A stretch of DNA of 64,000 bases, taken from Cryobacterium psychrophilum (GTDB lineage Bacteria > Actinomycetota > Actinomycetes > Actinomycetales > Microbacteriaceae). Shown one piece after another: positions 32,881 to 41,878 of the stretch. Position 1 is the first letter of the stretch. Each line of letters begins with the position of its first letter. The DNA lies in NCBI RefSeq assembly GCF_004365915.1, contig NZ_SODI01000001.1, positions 1,178,001-1,242,000 on the forward strand. The letters run 5' to 3'. A model generated the notes under the pieces. That model did not search any database and was not told the DNA's origin. It was given only the letters and a program-made list of their open reading frames with translations. A program made the translations under genes and the position numbers.

Positions 32881-34001
32881 TGCCTGCCATGCAGCGCGCC
32901 CCGGATGGCGTCGAGGTTGTGGCCACCCGCGAGGCCGCGGCCGCGCTGTCCTCACCGCCGCTGCTGATTGTGGATGCGGTCACTGAGTTCTTGGATTCCC
33001 ACGGCCTCGGCAGCGGGCCCATCTCCTGGTGTCGCATCGGCGACGGGCAGTCCAACGTGACCTATCGCATCCATCGCGGCCGTGATGTCTTCGTCCTGCG
33101 GCGCGGCCCCCGCCCACCGCTGCCCAAATCAACGCACGACATGGTGCGGGAAGCCCGAATCCAGCAGCTCGTGGCCGCGCAGGGTTTCCCGGTGCCCGAG
33201 ATTCTCGCCGTCTGCCCGGACGAGTCGATTCTCGGTGTTCCGTTCTATGTCATGTCGTTCATACCGGGCACCATCATCACCGACCGGATTCCACCCGCTC
33301 TGATTGCCCCCGGGCAGCGCGCCGCCACCAGTGCCGCGGTCGTCGACACGCTCGTGCAGCTGCACCAGATCGACGTTAATTCAAGCCCGCTGGCCGCCTT
33401 CGGTCGGCCCGACGGGTACGTGCAGCGGCAGGTCGAGCGCTTCGGGGCGCTGTGGGACGTCAACGCCACGAGGAACCTGCCCGATGTCGCGCGCATCGGC
33501 AGCTGGCTGCAACAGAATATTCCCGAGAGCCAGTCGGCCGCCGTCATCCATGGGGATTTTCGCACCGGTAATCTCATGTTCGCAGCGGATGCCCCGCCGC
33601 GGGTCACAGCGGTGCTCGACTGGGAAATGGCCACAGTGGGCGATCCGCTCGCCGACCTCGGCTACCTCACGGCAACCTACGCCGAGCCGGGGAGCCTGCC
33701 CACGCTGATGGAGCTCACGCCCGTCACCCGAGAAGCCGGATACCTCAGCCGGGACCAGCTCATCACCCGGTACCGCGAGCGGATGATGCTCGATACCGAG
33801 GCACTGCCGTGGTATCAGACCCTGGCGTTGTGGAAGGCCTCGATCTTCTGCGAGGCGATTTACGCTCGCTGGTTGAAGGGTGAGCGCCCCGACGACGTTC
33901 ACTTCGGCCCGTCGCTCGAGGCGGGCATCCCGTTCCTGCTCGACTCCGCCCGCGAGTTCATCGGGCTGGCGCCGAGCGCCGCCCCGACGAGGCTCAGGTA
34001 G
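32880..34001 (+). CDS. aminoglycoside-phosphotransferase-like kinase (ACAD10/LvaA type)
   Basis: The 373-residue protein has the APH/choline kinase fold: GDGQSNVTYRI (ATP loop), FVLRRGPR (Lys/Arg strand), VIHGDFRTGNLMF (catalytic Asp) and AVLDWEMATVGDPLADLGYL (metal Asp). Stand-alone proteins of this type beside an acyl-CoA dehydrogenase correspond to the two halves of mammalian ACAD10/11 and to bacterial LvaA. There the kinase phosphorylates a 4-hydroxyacyl-CoA before elimination. The one-base overlap with the dehydrogenase supports a joint function. Specificity is inferred. Confidence 0.85.
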   Translation: MPAMQRAPDGVEVVATREAAAALSSPPLLIVDAVTEFLDSHGLGSGPISWCRIGDGQSNVTYRIHRGRDVFVLRRGPRPPLPKSTHDMVREARIQQLVAAQGFPVPEILAVCPDESILGVPFYVMSFIPGTIITDRIPPALIAPGQRAATSAAVVDTLVQLHQIDVNSSPLAAFGRPDGYVQRQVERFGALWDVNATRNLPDVARIGSWLQQNIPESQSAAVIHGDFRTGNLMFAADAPPRVTAVLDWEMATVGDPLADLGYLTATYAEPGSLPTLMELTPVTREAGYLSRDQLITRYRERMMLDTEALPWYQTLALWKASIFCEAIYARWLKGERPDDVHFGPSLEAGIPFLLDSAREFIGLAPSAAPTRLR

Positions 34002-34383
34002 CGACTACGACGGCGAGAGTTCGCGCCCTGCAAGAACAGTGGGACCGCCCACCGCCGCTTGACGAGAATTGGAGCGTCCACGGTCCGCGCTCACATGCGC
34101 CGCGGCGGGTTCCTCCCCCGCCGCTCCGGAAGGACGTCCACACGGCCGGAATAACAATTCGATGCCATAGAGCGAGAAATGAGCGTGACTCACGTAGCGT
34201 TGATAGTCAATCAAACAGCCGCTCCGGTACCCGGGTCTCCCGAACACTCGAGCGGAGTGACACAAAGCCCGTAGCCCAGCTACGAGCACGAAGAGCCTCA
34301 TCGCAACCGAACACGTTCGATCCACTGCTCGCCAGATTATCGGCGGGGGCAGCACGCTGGGTCGAGTGAGAAACATTGCACTC
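34002..34383. other. gene-free stretch
   Basis: No frame here has a convincing start, codon pattern or domain. It contains no strong hairpin. It separates the acyl-CoA dehydrogenase operon from a small unassigned gene. Confidence 0.5.
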
Positions 34384-34581
34384 ATGACCGACGACGACCT
34401 GCTCCGTGAAACCGACTACACAAGTTATTGCGACTCGTGCCGCGACCCACACATCACCCCCGCGGACGACCTCGTGGAATGCCGGCGGCAGAATGGCCAC
34501 GCCGACACCCACGCGACAAGGGCGGGCCTGCGCGCCATCCGGTGGAACACGGGCTGGCGCGATGCCCCCCTCCTCGGCTGA
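34384..34581 (+). CDS. possible small Cys/His protein, unknown function
   Basis: A 65-residue frame starts at the ATG at 34384 and contains YCDSC (CxxC), then a Cys in VECRRQNGHADTHA, giving a C-x2-C...C-x4-GH-x2-TH pattern. This spacing recalls small actinobacterial proteins with Cys and a GH-x-G-H-like end that may bind zinc. There is no strong SD and no clear neighbours. The flanking bases to 34972 show no other gene. Confidence 0.4.
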   Translation: MTDDDLLRETDYTSYCDSCRDPHITPADDLVECRRQNGHADTHATRAGLRAIRWNTGWRDAPLLG

Positions 34582-34972
34582 GAGACATCGGCAAGCCACG
34601 AGGAACCGGCAACGAGACCACGATTAGAGACCCCCGGAAGCCTGTTCCTGCTCCCCAAAACGCGACTCGTTCCGGGGCTTTGAATCCCGAATGACCAGTT
34701 CTGGCTTTGACGGGAACGAACGGGAGCGCTGATCGGGTTCACCGAACATTTCGGCGCACTCCAACGGAACAACTCTCGACGACACGACGTCAACCCCCGC
34801 ATCCGCGGACCGACGGTGCCCTCTCTATTCGGGCCATACTGGCATGACACGATTCGCTTGGGTGGAAAACAAGAACATGTCGGCCTGTCAGCACGCGAGC
34901 GGAACGTGAACGGCCCTGAATCCACAGCCCATGAGGGCCGTGGAGCCAAGGACCTACGACAAAGGAGCAACG

Positions 34973-35323
34973 ATGCAGATCCTGGTAAACACCGATAGCA
35001 ACATCGAAGGCACGGACGATATGGTTCGCGAGGTCGAAGCTTCGGTGAACACGCTACTGGCACGGTTCACGCCCCGTTTGACTCGGATTGAAGTTCACCT
35101 CAGGGATGAGAGCGCCGGCAAAACGACACCTGATGACATCACGTGCACGCTTGAGGCCCGCCCTGCCGGCGGAAATCCCCTGGTGGTAACCGACAACGCC
35201 TCGACCCCAACCGCGGCCGTCACGGGAGCCCTTCACAAGTTGGCCAGCATGCTCGACAGCACGTTCGGTCGACTCGACAACCACAAGGGCGCATCGGCCA
35301 TGGGAGACGAACAACCGTACTGA
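34973..35323 (+). CDS. HPF/RaiA-like ribosome-associated protein
   Basis: The 116-residue protein fits the short ribosome hibernation/S30AE-like fold: an opening strand MQILVNTDSNIEG, a helix (VREVEASVNTLLARF), strands IEVHLRDES and DITCTLEARP, and a final helix with ALHKLASMLDSTFGRLDNHKG. The ATG at 34973 has AAAGGAG at 34961-34967. Such proteins bind idle ribosomes or act as stress-related paralogues. It is a single gene at the left flank of the genomic island. Confidence 0.7.
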   Translation: MQILVNTDSNIEGTDDMVREVEASVNTLLARFTPRLTRIEVHLRDESAGKTTPDDITCTLEARPAGGNPLVVTDNASTPTAAVTGALHKLASMLDSTFGRLDNHKGASAMGDEQPY

Positions 35324-35352
35324 CGTCATGAAGGCAGCAACTCATAGCGTTC

Positions 35353-35377
35353 AGGCCGGTTCCCGCTTGACCGGCTT
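35353..35377 (+). terminator. weak hairpin after the HPF-like gene
   Basis: AGGCCGGT and ACCGGCTT pair over eight positions (one G-T) around a nine-base loop, about 30 bp past the stop codon. A short T-containing stretch follows. Termination is plausible but weakly supported. Confidence 0.35.
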
Positions 35378-35601
35378 CGACATCTTTGCCTCAGAGCCCT
35401 GCTGCACTTCGCATCTTGAAGCACCGGAGCCCAGCCGAGTCCTGGATCGTACGTTCCAGGGAATGCACGAAGGGCACCGCATCTCGGCTGGTGCCCTCCG
35501 GTGATCCACGCGTAGACGTGGGCATTCTCTACGGGTGCGACGGACTCCTCAGCGCTGCTGTGGGATCGTGCCCCAGCAGGACGTTGCTGGGAAATACAGT
35601 G

Positions 35602-35647
35602 GTGCCCCTGGAGGGATTCGAACCCCCAACCTTTTCCTTAGGCCGGA
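35602..35647 (-). repeat. distal attachment-site copy (3' part of tRNA-Arg)
   Basis: These 46 bases repeat the tRNA-Arg sequence at 47719-47764 with two mismatches. The bases beyond 35647 do not continue into a tRNA 5' half, so this copy cannot fold as a tRNA. It marks the left boundary of the island. Chromosomal sequence to its left (HPF-like gene) presumably once lay directly downstream of the tRNA. Confidence 0.85.
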
Positions 35648-35767
35648 GAGGGGAAACTACAGCCTACAAAGTCCCAGATACCAGTCAATCTCTGCACCCT
35701 CACCGGGATGCATGGACGATGGCTACCTTAGTTGCCCCTGCATGACCTTCGACGTTCCGACGTTAAT

Positions 35768-35783
35768 GTCGGGTAAACGTTGG
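35768..35783 (+). repeat. GTCGGGTAAACGTTGG motif, candidate integrase arm site (left)
   Basis: This 16-mer recurs once at 47654-47669 with one mismatch and in the same orientation. Each copy lies inside the island, about 120 bp and 50 bp from the respective att repeat. Arm-type binding sites of lambda-like integrases occupy such positions; binding is inferred. Confidence 0.5.
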
Positions 35784-36223
35784 GAAGCAGCGACCTGAAA
35801 TGATGATATCTCATGTGCTGATTCGCGTACGAAAGAGTTAGGGGTTATGGAAATTTAGAAACTTCGCTGGGAGTTTACTCGCGACCGGACGGTTGCCTCA
35901 CCTGACACAACATCATCCCCGAAGTCGGGCAATACTATGGAGTTCGTCGCCGCCGAACCAGTTCACTCAGCGCCCCGCCACCAATGAGGGCCACGGTCAA
36001 AGCCCGAGCGGGGGCCTTGCCGAACTCAACGACATCCTTCTCCGCGACCTACTCGAGGGGCATACCTATTCGGTGATCTGAGTACGATACTCCCAGCCGG
36101 CACCACGCTGGATGAGTGCGAAATGGCGGTAGTTCAGGTTTTGAACGCGTCGCTGCGCGGCAGGGCCGATATCTACGACACCTTTCGCACCCCAGTGCTT
36201 GATCGCTTACCAGGAGGGCTATT
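35784..36223. other. gene-poor island edge
   Basis: No gene is supportable here. Short frames exist, for example at 35893-36081, but none has an SD or a recognisable domain. The stretch is visibly more AT-rich than the flanking chromosome. Confidence 0.5.
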
Positions 36224-37100
36224 TCAGAGCGCGTCCAACCGCTCTCGCGTAATCACGCGATGACTTGTCCACAGAAGAATGGTCGCAAGAACCATTAGTG
36301 CGGTTGCAACCCACATCAAAGGATGAACTCCAGAGCCAAGGAGATAAATGAGCGACATGCCGATCATCGCGAATCGCGAATCGCGAATCGCGAATCGCGA
36401 ATCGCGTCCATGTTCGCCCCCGACGCGAATGCCACGCGCAAAGCACTGTAGCGGACAAAAAACGCTCCCATGAAGACGGAAGTCACTTGCAGAACTACGA
36501 CCAGATTGACAATGCCCGGACCAGTTTTGGGACTGATTCTTGTCGAGGTGTTGCCTCGACTCGGTGAGGATATTAGCTGCCCGTTCGATTTCCGAGGGGT
36601 GGCATTAAAGACTGCGTTGCAGGCCTCCGAGCCACAGTCTTGGCGTTCTCCACTCAGGTCCAATTTGTTGATCGGGTCTAAAGGATAGTCGTAGTTGCTT
36701 GTCACGCCGTCCTCGACCGGGTCCACTGAGAGGAAGCGACCAAGAGCTGGAACATACTGCGTAGCACCCATCTCGATCGTGGCGATACTACTTGCGTGCT
36801 CAGTGAGTTTGCCCGCTCTTCCTACCCACCCGAGGTCGGCGTCGGCGCCGGGAATATTCTCCGGCAGGGCATCGTCGGCAACGGCGGTACCGATCTTGTC
36901 TGTGGCGGAGTCAATTGACTGCCCGAACGGGTCGTACCGAAATGCTGCGCTGCGAGCACCCACAGCGTCGGCTGTCCCGCTCTCTGAACATGGAGGGCAT
37001 CGCGTGCCGCGGTACACACGGCTGCGGAGGCGGTGAGGTCCCGGCGGTCATCGGGCGGCACAGTGGTGTGGCGGTCCACGTTCCGGCAACAGCAAACAAG
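36224..37100 (-). pseudogene. orphan RHS/YD-repeat C-terminal fragment
   Basis: The open frame 36364-37017 encodes the end of an RHS core: [32 protein letters not shown] and [14 protein letters not shown], then [16 protein letters not shown]. This hyperconserved junction is followed by a unique tail with a membrane segment ([22 protein letters not shown]). No RHS N-terminus exists; upstream bases to about 37100 hold RHS-like pieces in other frames, so the gene is broken. After a 7-bp tandem repeat the frame stops at 36364. A different frame then continues with two more hydrophobic stretches (LIYLLGSGVHPLMWVATAL, MVLATILLWTSH) and ends at 36224. In intact RHS proteins this tail would be the variable toxin or effector part. 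Confidence 0.7.
36366..36406. repeat. 7-bp tandem repeat (ATCGCGA, about 5.9 copies)
   Basis: Five full copies of ATCGCGA and a partial sixth lie end to end within the RHS tail frame. On the coding (minus) strand they give the alternating peptide AIRDSRF. Because 7 is not a multiple of 3, each change in copy number shifts the reading frame. Confidence 0.95.
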
Positions 37101-37242
37101 AATTTAATCAGGGGCCCGGGCCAGTATCCGGGCGAAGAGGGAGCGACGCAGCGGGAGCGCAGAGGCAGCCACAGGCACCGTTCCGAACACGACATCGCTT
37201 GCTGTGCGGCATCCTGCACCAGCTTTCCGCCCTCGGGTCGGA

Positions 37243-38631
37243 TCAGGTGGGATTACCTACCGCAATGCGGGCATCGGCGATGTCGAGCACCTCGTCGATG
37301 ATGTCGAGCCCGAGTTGGGCATCCGCCCTGGTGATGTTGCACGGCGGGACCACGTGAATGCGGTTGAAATTCGCGAACGGCAGCAGACCTCGCTGTTTGC
37401 AGGCTGCGATCAATTCATTCATGACGGGGCTCGAGCTGCCGTACGGCGCGAGGGGTTCCCGAGTCGCCCGGTCGGTCACCAGCTCAATGGCCCAGAACAC
37501 ACCGGTGCCGCGCACCTCACCGACGGAGGCGTGCCGCTGCGAGAAATCTCGCAGCGCCGGTCCGATGACTGTCTCGCCGATCGTTGCCGCGTTCTCCACG
37601 ATGCCCTCGTCGCGCATGGTAGTTATCGTGGAGACGACGGCCGCGCTCGCAAGCGGATGCCCGGAGTACGTCAGCCCACCGGGAAAGGCCTTCGTCGCGA
37701 ATGTCGCGGCAATGTGCGGCGATATAGCCACTCCCCCGAGCGGCACGTAGCCGGAGTTGACTCCTTTGGCGAAGGTAATCAGGTCGGGGACCACAACCGA
37801 GTGCTCGATGGCGAACCATTTTCCACTACGGCCGAACCCGCTCATTACCTCATCGGCGATGAAGACGATTCCGTATTTGGTCGCCAGTTCGCGCACGCCC
37901 ACCAGGTATCCGGGCGGTGGCATCATGATGCCTGCGGTGCCGGGGATCGACTCGAGCACAATCGCCGCGATGCTTGCCGGGCCTTCGAAACAGATCATCT
38001 GCTCGAGGTGTTCGAGCGCCCGATCGGATTCCTCCTTCTCGGTGGTCGAGTGGAAGGTCGTGCGGTACAGGAAGGGTGCGAAGAAGTGCACCGCTCCGGA
38101 ATCGCTGCGGTCGTTAGGCCACCGCCGCGGGTCACCCGTGAGGTTGACGGCGAGCGTGGACCCTCCGTGGTAGGACCGAAATGCGGTGAGGACCTTGTGC
38201 CGGCCGGTGTGAAGCCGGGCCATCCGAACCGCGTACTCATTGGCCTCCGCCCCGGCATTGGTGAAGAAGATCTGGTCGAGGTCCCCGGGAGTGACCTCGG
38301 CGATCAGACGAGCCGCCTCCGAGCGGGCATCGTTCACGTACTGCGGCGCGATCGTGCAGAGCCGTCCGGCCTGCTCCTGAATCGCCTGAACGACCCGGGG
38401 GTGCTGGTGGCCGATGTTGGTGTTCACGAGCTGGGACGAGAAGTCGAGAAGCTTGTTCCCCTCCCCGTCCCAGACCCATGACCCCGACGCGGCGGAGATG
38501 GTCATCGGGTCGATCAGCGTCTGCGCTGACCAGGAGTGGAAGACGTGCTTCCGATCCAGTTCGTAGGCTCGCCGCGCGGTGGCACGTGCCTCCTCGTCGA
38601 ACCGAACCGGGCTGTCGATGGTGTTCGTCAT
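37243..38631 (-). CDS. class III aminotransferase (beta-alanine/omega-amino acid type)
   Basis: The 462-residue PLP enzyme has the class III pattern: HPRVVQAIQEQ, FFTNAGAEANEYAVRMAR (phosphate loop), SYHGGS, FIADEVMSGFGRSGKWFA (Asp at the PLP nitrogen), FAKGVNSGYVPLGG (PLP lysine) and a TYSGHPLASA loop. It resembles beta-alanine:pyruvate and taurine:pyruvate transaminases. With mmsA 21 bp upstream on the same strand, the likely reaction is beta-alanine or 3-aminoisobutyrate to the corresponding semialdehyde. The ATG at 38631 follows AGAGGAAA. Confidence 0.88.
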   Translation of the reverse strand: MTNTIDSPVRFDEEARATARRAYELDRKHVFHSWSAQTLIDPMTISAASGSWVWDGEGNKLLDFSSQLVNTNIGHQHPRVVQAIQEQAGRLCTIAPQYVNDARSEAARLIAEVTPGDLDQIFFTNAGAEANEYAVRMARLHTGRHKVLTAFRSYHGGSTLAVNLTGDPRRWPNDRSDSGAVHFFAPFLYRTTFHSTTEKEESDRALEHLEQMICFEGPASIAAIVLESIPGTAGIMMPPPGYLVGVRELATKYGIVFIADEVMSGFGRSGKWFAIEHSVVVPDLITFAKGVNSGYVPLGGVAISPHIAATFATKAFPGGLTYSGHPLASAAVVSTITTMRDEGIVENAATIGETVIGPALRDFSQRHASVGEVRGTGVFWAIELVTDRATREPLAPYGSSSPVMNELIAACKQRGLLPFANFNRIHVVPPCNITRADAQLGLDIIDEVLDIADARIAVGNPT

Positions 38632-38652
38632 GGAAATTTCCTCTTTCCGGAA

Positions 38653-40140
38653 TCAGGAGTTCTGCGGGAAGCCGAGATTGATGCCACCATGGCTGGGTTC
38701 CTGCCAGCGACTGGTCACGACCTTGCCGCGAGTGTAGAAGTTGACTCCCTCCATGCCGTGGGCATGGCTGTCTCCAAAGAGGGAGTTCTTCCAGCCGCCG
38801 AAAGAGTAGTACGCCATCGGCACCGGAACCGGCACGTTGATGCCGACCATGCCCACCTCAACCTCGTTTTCGAAGCGTCGCGCCGCACCGCCGTCGTTCG
38901 TGAAGATGGCGGTGCCATTGCCGAACTCGTTGGAGTTGATGAGGGTGAGCGCCTCGTCGTAAGTGTCCACACGGATGACAGCCAGAACAGGACCGAATAT
39001 CTCGTCGGTGTAGATGCTCATGTCCGGCGTGACGTGGTCGAACAGCGTCGGGCCCAAGAAGAAGCCGTTCGCGTCGGCGTCAGCCGTAACGCCGCGTCCG
39101 TCGACCACGATGGTCGCGCCCGCCGCTTCGCCAGCGTCGATGTATCCAGCGACCTTGTCACGGTGTGCCGCGGTCACGAGCGGTCCCATGTCACAGCCGC
39201 GAACGCCATCTCCGACTCTGAGAGTGCTCGTTCGACTGGCGATCCGCTCAACGAGACCATCGGCGATGTCCCCCACTGCGACGAGAGCCGAAATGGCCAT
39301 GCAACGTTCACCGGCGGAGCCGAAGCCAGCGTTCACTGCCGCGTCCGCTGCAAGGTCGAGGTCGGCGTCAGGCAGCACGACCATGTGGTTCTTCGCTCCG
39401 CCGAGGGCCTGCACGCGTTTCCCGTGCGCTGTTCCCGTGCGGTAGACGTATTGCGCAATCGGTGTCGATCCTACAAAGGAAACGGCTTTGATATCGGGAT
39501 GCGTCAGCAGGGCATCCACGGCAACCTTGTCTCCGTGCAGAACGTTGAAGACTCCGTCGGGCAGCCCTGCCTCTTTCCACAGCTCGGCCACCCAGTTCAG
39601 CGCCGATGGGTCCTTTTCGCTCGGTTTTACGACGACGGTGTTGCCAGCCGCGATGGCGATGGGGAAGAACCACATGGGAACCATGGCTGGAAAATTGAAT
39701 GGGCTGATGATGGCTACGGGGCCGAGTGACTGGCGCTTGGAATGCACGTCCACGTTGGTCGAGGCGTTCTCGGTGTACGCGCCTTTCAGCAGGTGAGGCA
39801 TGCCGCAGGCGAATTCGACGACCTCCTGGCCGCGGGTGATTTCACCCAGGGCGTCGTCGAGCACCTTGCCGTGCTCAGCGGTCACAATCGCGGCCAGTTC
39901 GGGTCGGCGAGCGTTCAGTAGCTCCCGAAAGGCGAAGAGGATCTGGGTGCGCCGTGCCAGTGATGTGTCTCGCCAGGCCGGAAAGGCGGCCGCAGCGGCC
40001 GCGACGGCCGCGTTGCTTTCGTCAACGGACGCCAGGGAAACCGCACCGGTGACAACGCCGGTTGCCGGGTTGGTCACGTCGGCGGTTCGTTCGCCGATCG
40101 GCGCATACGTTCCATTGATCCAGTGCGGGATGGTCTTCAT
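38653..40140 (-). CDS. mmsA: CoA-acylating methylmalonate/malonate-semialdehyde dehydrogenase
   Basis: This 495-residue aldehyde dehydrogenase has the MmsA signature: HWINGTYAP at the N-terminus, GPVAIISPFNFPAMVPMWFFPIAIAAGNT, FVGSTPIAQYVY, LGGAKNHMVVLPDADLD (Asn instead of the usual catalytic Glu), AGFGSAGERCMAISA (catalytic Cys) and GDSHAHGMEGVNFYTRGKVVTSRW. It converts malonate or methylmalonate semialdehyde to acetyl- or propionyl-CoA. The ATG at 40140 follows GAGGAG. First gene of the two-gene operon, divergent from pucR. Confidence 0.94.
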   Translation of the reverse strand: MKTIPHWINGTYAPIGERTADVTNPATGVVTGAVSLASVDESNAAVAAAAAAFPAWRDTSLARRTQILFAFRELLNARRPELAAIVTAEHGKVLDDALGEITRGQEVVEFACGMPHLLKGAYTENASTNVDVHSKRQSLGPVAIISPFNFPAMVPMWFFPIAIAAGNTVVVKPSEKDPSALNWVAELWKEAGLPDGVFNVLHGDKVAVDALLTHPDIKAVSFVGSTPIAQYVYRTGTAHGKRVQALGGAKNHMVVLPDADLDLAADAAVNAGFGSAGERCMAISALVAVGDIADGLVERIASRTSTLRVGDGVRGCDMGPLVTAAHRDKVAGYIDAGEAAGATIVVDGRGVTADADANGFFLGPTLFDHVTPDMSIYTDEIFGPVLAVIRVDTYDEALTLINSNEFGNGTAIFTNDGGAARRFENEVEVGMVGINVPVPVPMAYYSFGGWKNSLFGDSHAHGMEGVNFYTRGKVVTSRWQEPSHGGINLGFPQNS

Positions 40141-40223
40141 CGTGGTCTCCTCGAAAAGCAGCTGCCCCGTCGTTCGGGCTTATCCCGAGTCTGCCTCCCG
40201 GAAGGGCGCCCGTCAGGCGCAGT

Positions 40224-40253
40224 GTGTAATGAATCTGGCGGTATGGATTACAC
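40224..40253. promoter_or_regulatory. inverted repeat operator ahead of pucR
   Basis: GTGTAAT and ATTACAC form a perfect 7-bp inverted repeat with a 16-base spacer, ending seven bases before the pucR ATG and 84 bp before mmsA. Half-sites two helical turns apart suit a dimeric regulator. The promoter of pucR must overlap it. Confidence 0.5.
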
Positions 40254-40260
40254 TCTGTAA

Positions 40261-41865
40261 ATGCTCCCCAGTATTCGAACCATCCTCGATTTGGCCATCG
40301 TGCAGACGGCAGAGCCCGTGGTGCTGAGCGGGCTCGACCGTTTACAGCATGAGGTTCGCTGGGTACACGTGAGCGAAACCCGAAATATGACGGGCTTGCT
40401 GCGCGGCGGGGAAATGGTGCTCGGCACCGGCCTGGCCATTGGCCACGGAGTCGGCGCCATTACGGCCTACCTGTCCCACCTCGAGCGCGCCGGCGCAGTG
40501 GCTCTGCTCGTCGAGCTGACCAACGCCCTTGAGCAGCAGGCGACAGACCTGAGGGTCGCCGCCGGCGCTGTCACGATGCCCGTCATCACGGTGGCCAGGC
40601 GTGTTCGATTCGTGGAGATCACCGAAACGGTGCACCGGATGATAGTGGCCGACCAGCTGGACAAGCTCGAACGAGCTAGGGGCGTACACGAAACCTTCAC
40701 GACGCTGAGCCTCGAAAGCGCGGGGGCCGCCGACATCGTTCGACGGGCGGCCGAGCTGATCGATGCCCCCGTGGTACTTGAAGACCTCGCTCATCTGGTG
40801 GTCGCCCACTCTGCGCAAGGCCGATCGGCCCCTGAGCTCCTGCTCGATTGGGAGGGTCGCTCACGTTCCACGCATCTGCGAGACCGTACAGAACGCGCGG
40901 GCCCGGAGGCATGGTTGCAGACCCCCGTGGGCACTCGTACGCAGCGTTGGGGACGGCTGATCGTCCCCGTGCTGACAAAGGACGACGACGACGCCAAGAT
41001 GATTCTCGAGCGAGCCAGCCAAGCACTCTCTATCAACCGGCTCGCCGAGAAAGACCAGTGGGAGCTGTCCCATCAGGCTCAGGCCGGGCTGCTCCACGAG
41101 CTCCGCCAGCCGCACGCGATCAGCCTCCAGGATGTCGAGGCGAGAGCTCAGGCCCTGGGCCTCAAAGCCGCTTCCACCTACGCACCCGTGGTGATTTGCG
41201 TCGAGGATGGTCTCGGGGAGGTGACGGATGCGCTCGCTTCGCTCCATGAGGACCGAGTGATTCTTGAGGCCGTCGCATTTGCCGTGCGGGCCAGCCGGAG
41301 TTCTGCTCTCGTGGCCACGTTACAAGCGGGCAACATCGGCGTGGTCCTGGCCATCCCCGACGGCGCAGCCGAGGCTGCGCTCCTTGAGCGCTTCTGCCAT
41401 ACACTGAACACCCAGCTGTCCGGTGCCCGTGTGGTCCTAGGAGTCAGCGCGAGCCGCGGAAACATCATCGACGCCGCAGCGGGACTCGACGAGGCCCTCC
41501 ACGTGGCGCGCACCGCAGCCACGCTCCCCGGAGAGCGGAAGGCCTTGTATAGATCCTCTGACGTGCGCCTGCGCGGCCTGCTCGCGCTGTTCCGCGACGA
41601 TCCGCGGGCGCAGGTTTTTGCGGAATCCGAGCTCGCCGGAATTCTCGGGTCCCACGACGCCGCGGATCTCGCCCTGCTGCGACGATTCCTCAATTCTGGA
41701 GGCAACAAGGCCGCCCTCGCCCGCACCGGATACGTCAGCCGCCCCACCCTCTACGCGCGCCTTGCCCGGCTGGAAGAACAACTCGGCGTCGACCTGGCCG
41801 ACGCCGAGTCCCGAACCAGCCTGCACGTCGCCTTGCTCCTGCACGACCTGCGCCTTCTTCGATGA
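40261..41865 (+). CDS. PucR-family transcriptional regulator
   Basis: The 534-residue protein has an N-terminal purine-catabolism PucR sensor domain (residues about 1-125: LSGLDRLQHEVRWVHVSE, LLRGGEMVLGTGLAIG), a central GGDEF-like region and a C-terminal PucR helix-turn-helix (RRFLNSGGNKAALARTGYVSRPTLYARLARLEEQLGVDLAD). Such regulators activate degradation of amines, purines or GABA-type substrates. It is divergent from mmsA, in front of a LysR gene, and likely governs the island catabolic genes. Confidence 0.9.
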   Translation: MLPSIRTILDLAIVQTAEPVVLSGLDRLQHEVRWVHVSETRNMTGLLRGGEMVLGTGLAIGHGVGAITAYLSHLERAGAVALLVELTNALEQQATDLRVAAGAVTMPVITVARRVRFVEITETVHRMIVADQLDKLERARGVHETFTTLSLESAGAADIVRRAAELIDAPVVLEDLAHLVVAHSAQGRSAPELLLDWEGRSRSTHLRDRTERAGPEAWLQTPVGTRTQRWGRLIVPVLTKDDDDAKMILERASQALSINRLAEKDQWELSHQAQAGLLHELRQPHAISLQDVEARAQALGLKAASTYAPVVICVEDGLGEVTDALASLHEDRVILEAVAFAVRASRSSALVATLQAGNIGVVLAIPDGAAEAALLERFCHTLNTQLSGARVVLGVSASRGNIIDAAAGLDEALHVARTAATLPGERKALYRSSDVRLRGLLALFRDDPRAQVFAESELAGILGSHDAADLALLRRFLNSGGNKAALARTGYVSRPTLYARLARLEEQLGVDLADAESRTSLHVALLLHDLRLLR

Positions 41866-41878
41866 GACCGGAAACCTG

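Noticed and set aside
35602..35647. A second tRNA-Arg gene
   Set aside because: Only the 3' part is present; bases upstream in the tRNA direction do not form acceptor or D-arm partners.
35386..35798. Overlapping frames containing GFEPPTFSLGRR-like and GIRTPNLF-like peptides
   Set aside because: This peptide is a well-known artefact of translating tRNA sequence in the wrong frame. It coincides with the tRNA-derived repeat at 35602-35647.
36366..36406. CRISPR-like repeats
   Set aside because: The units are only 7 bp and directly adjacent without spacers; no cas genes are present.
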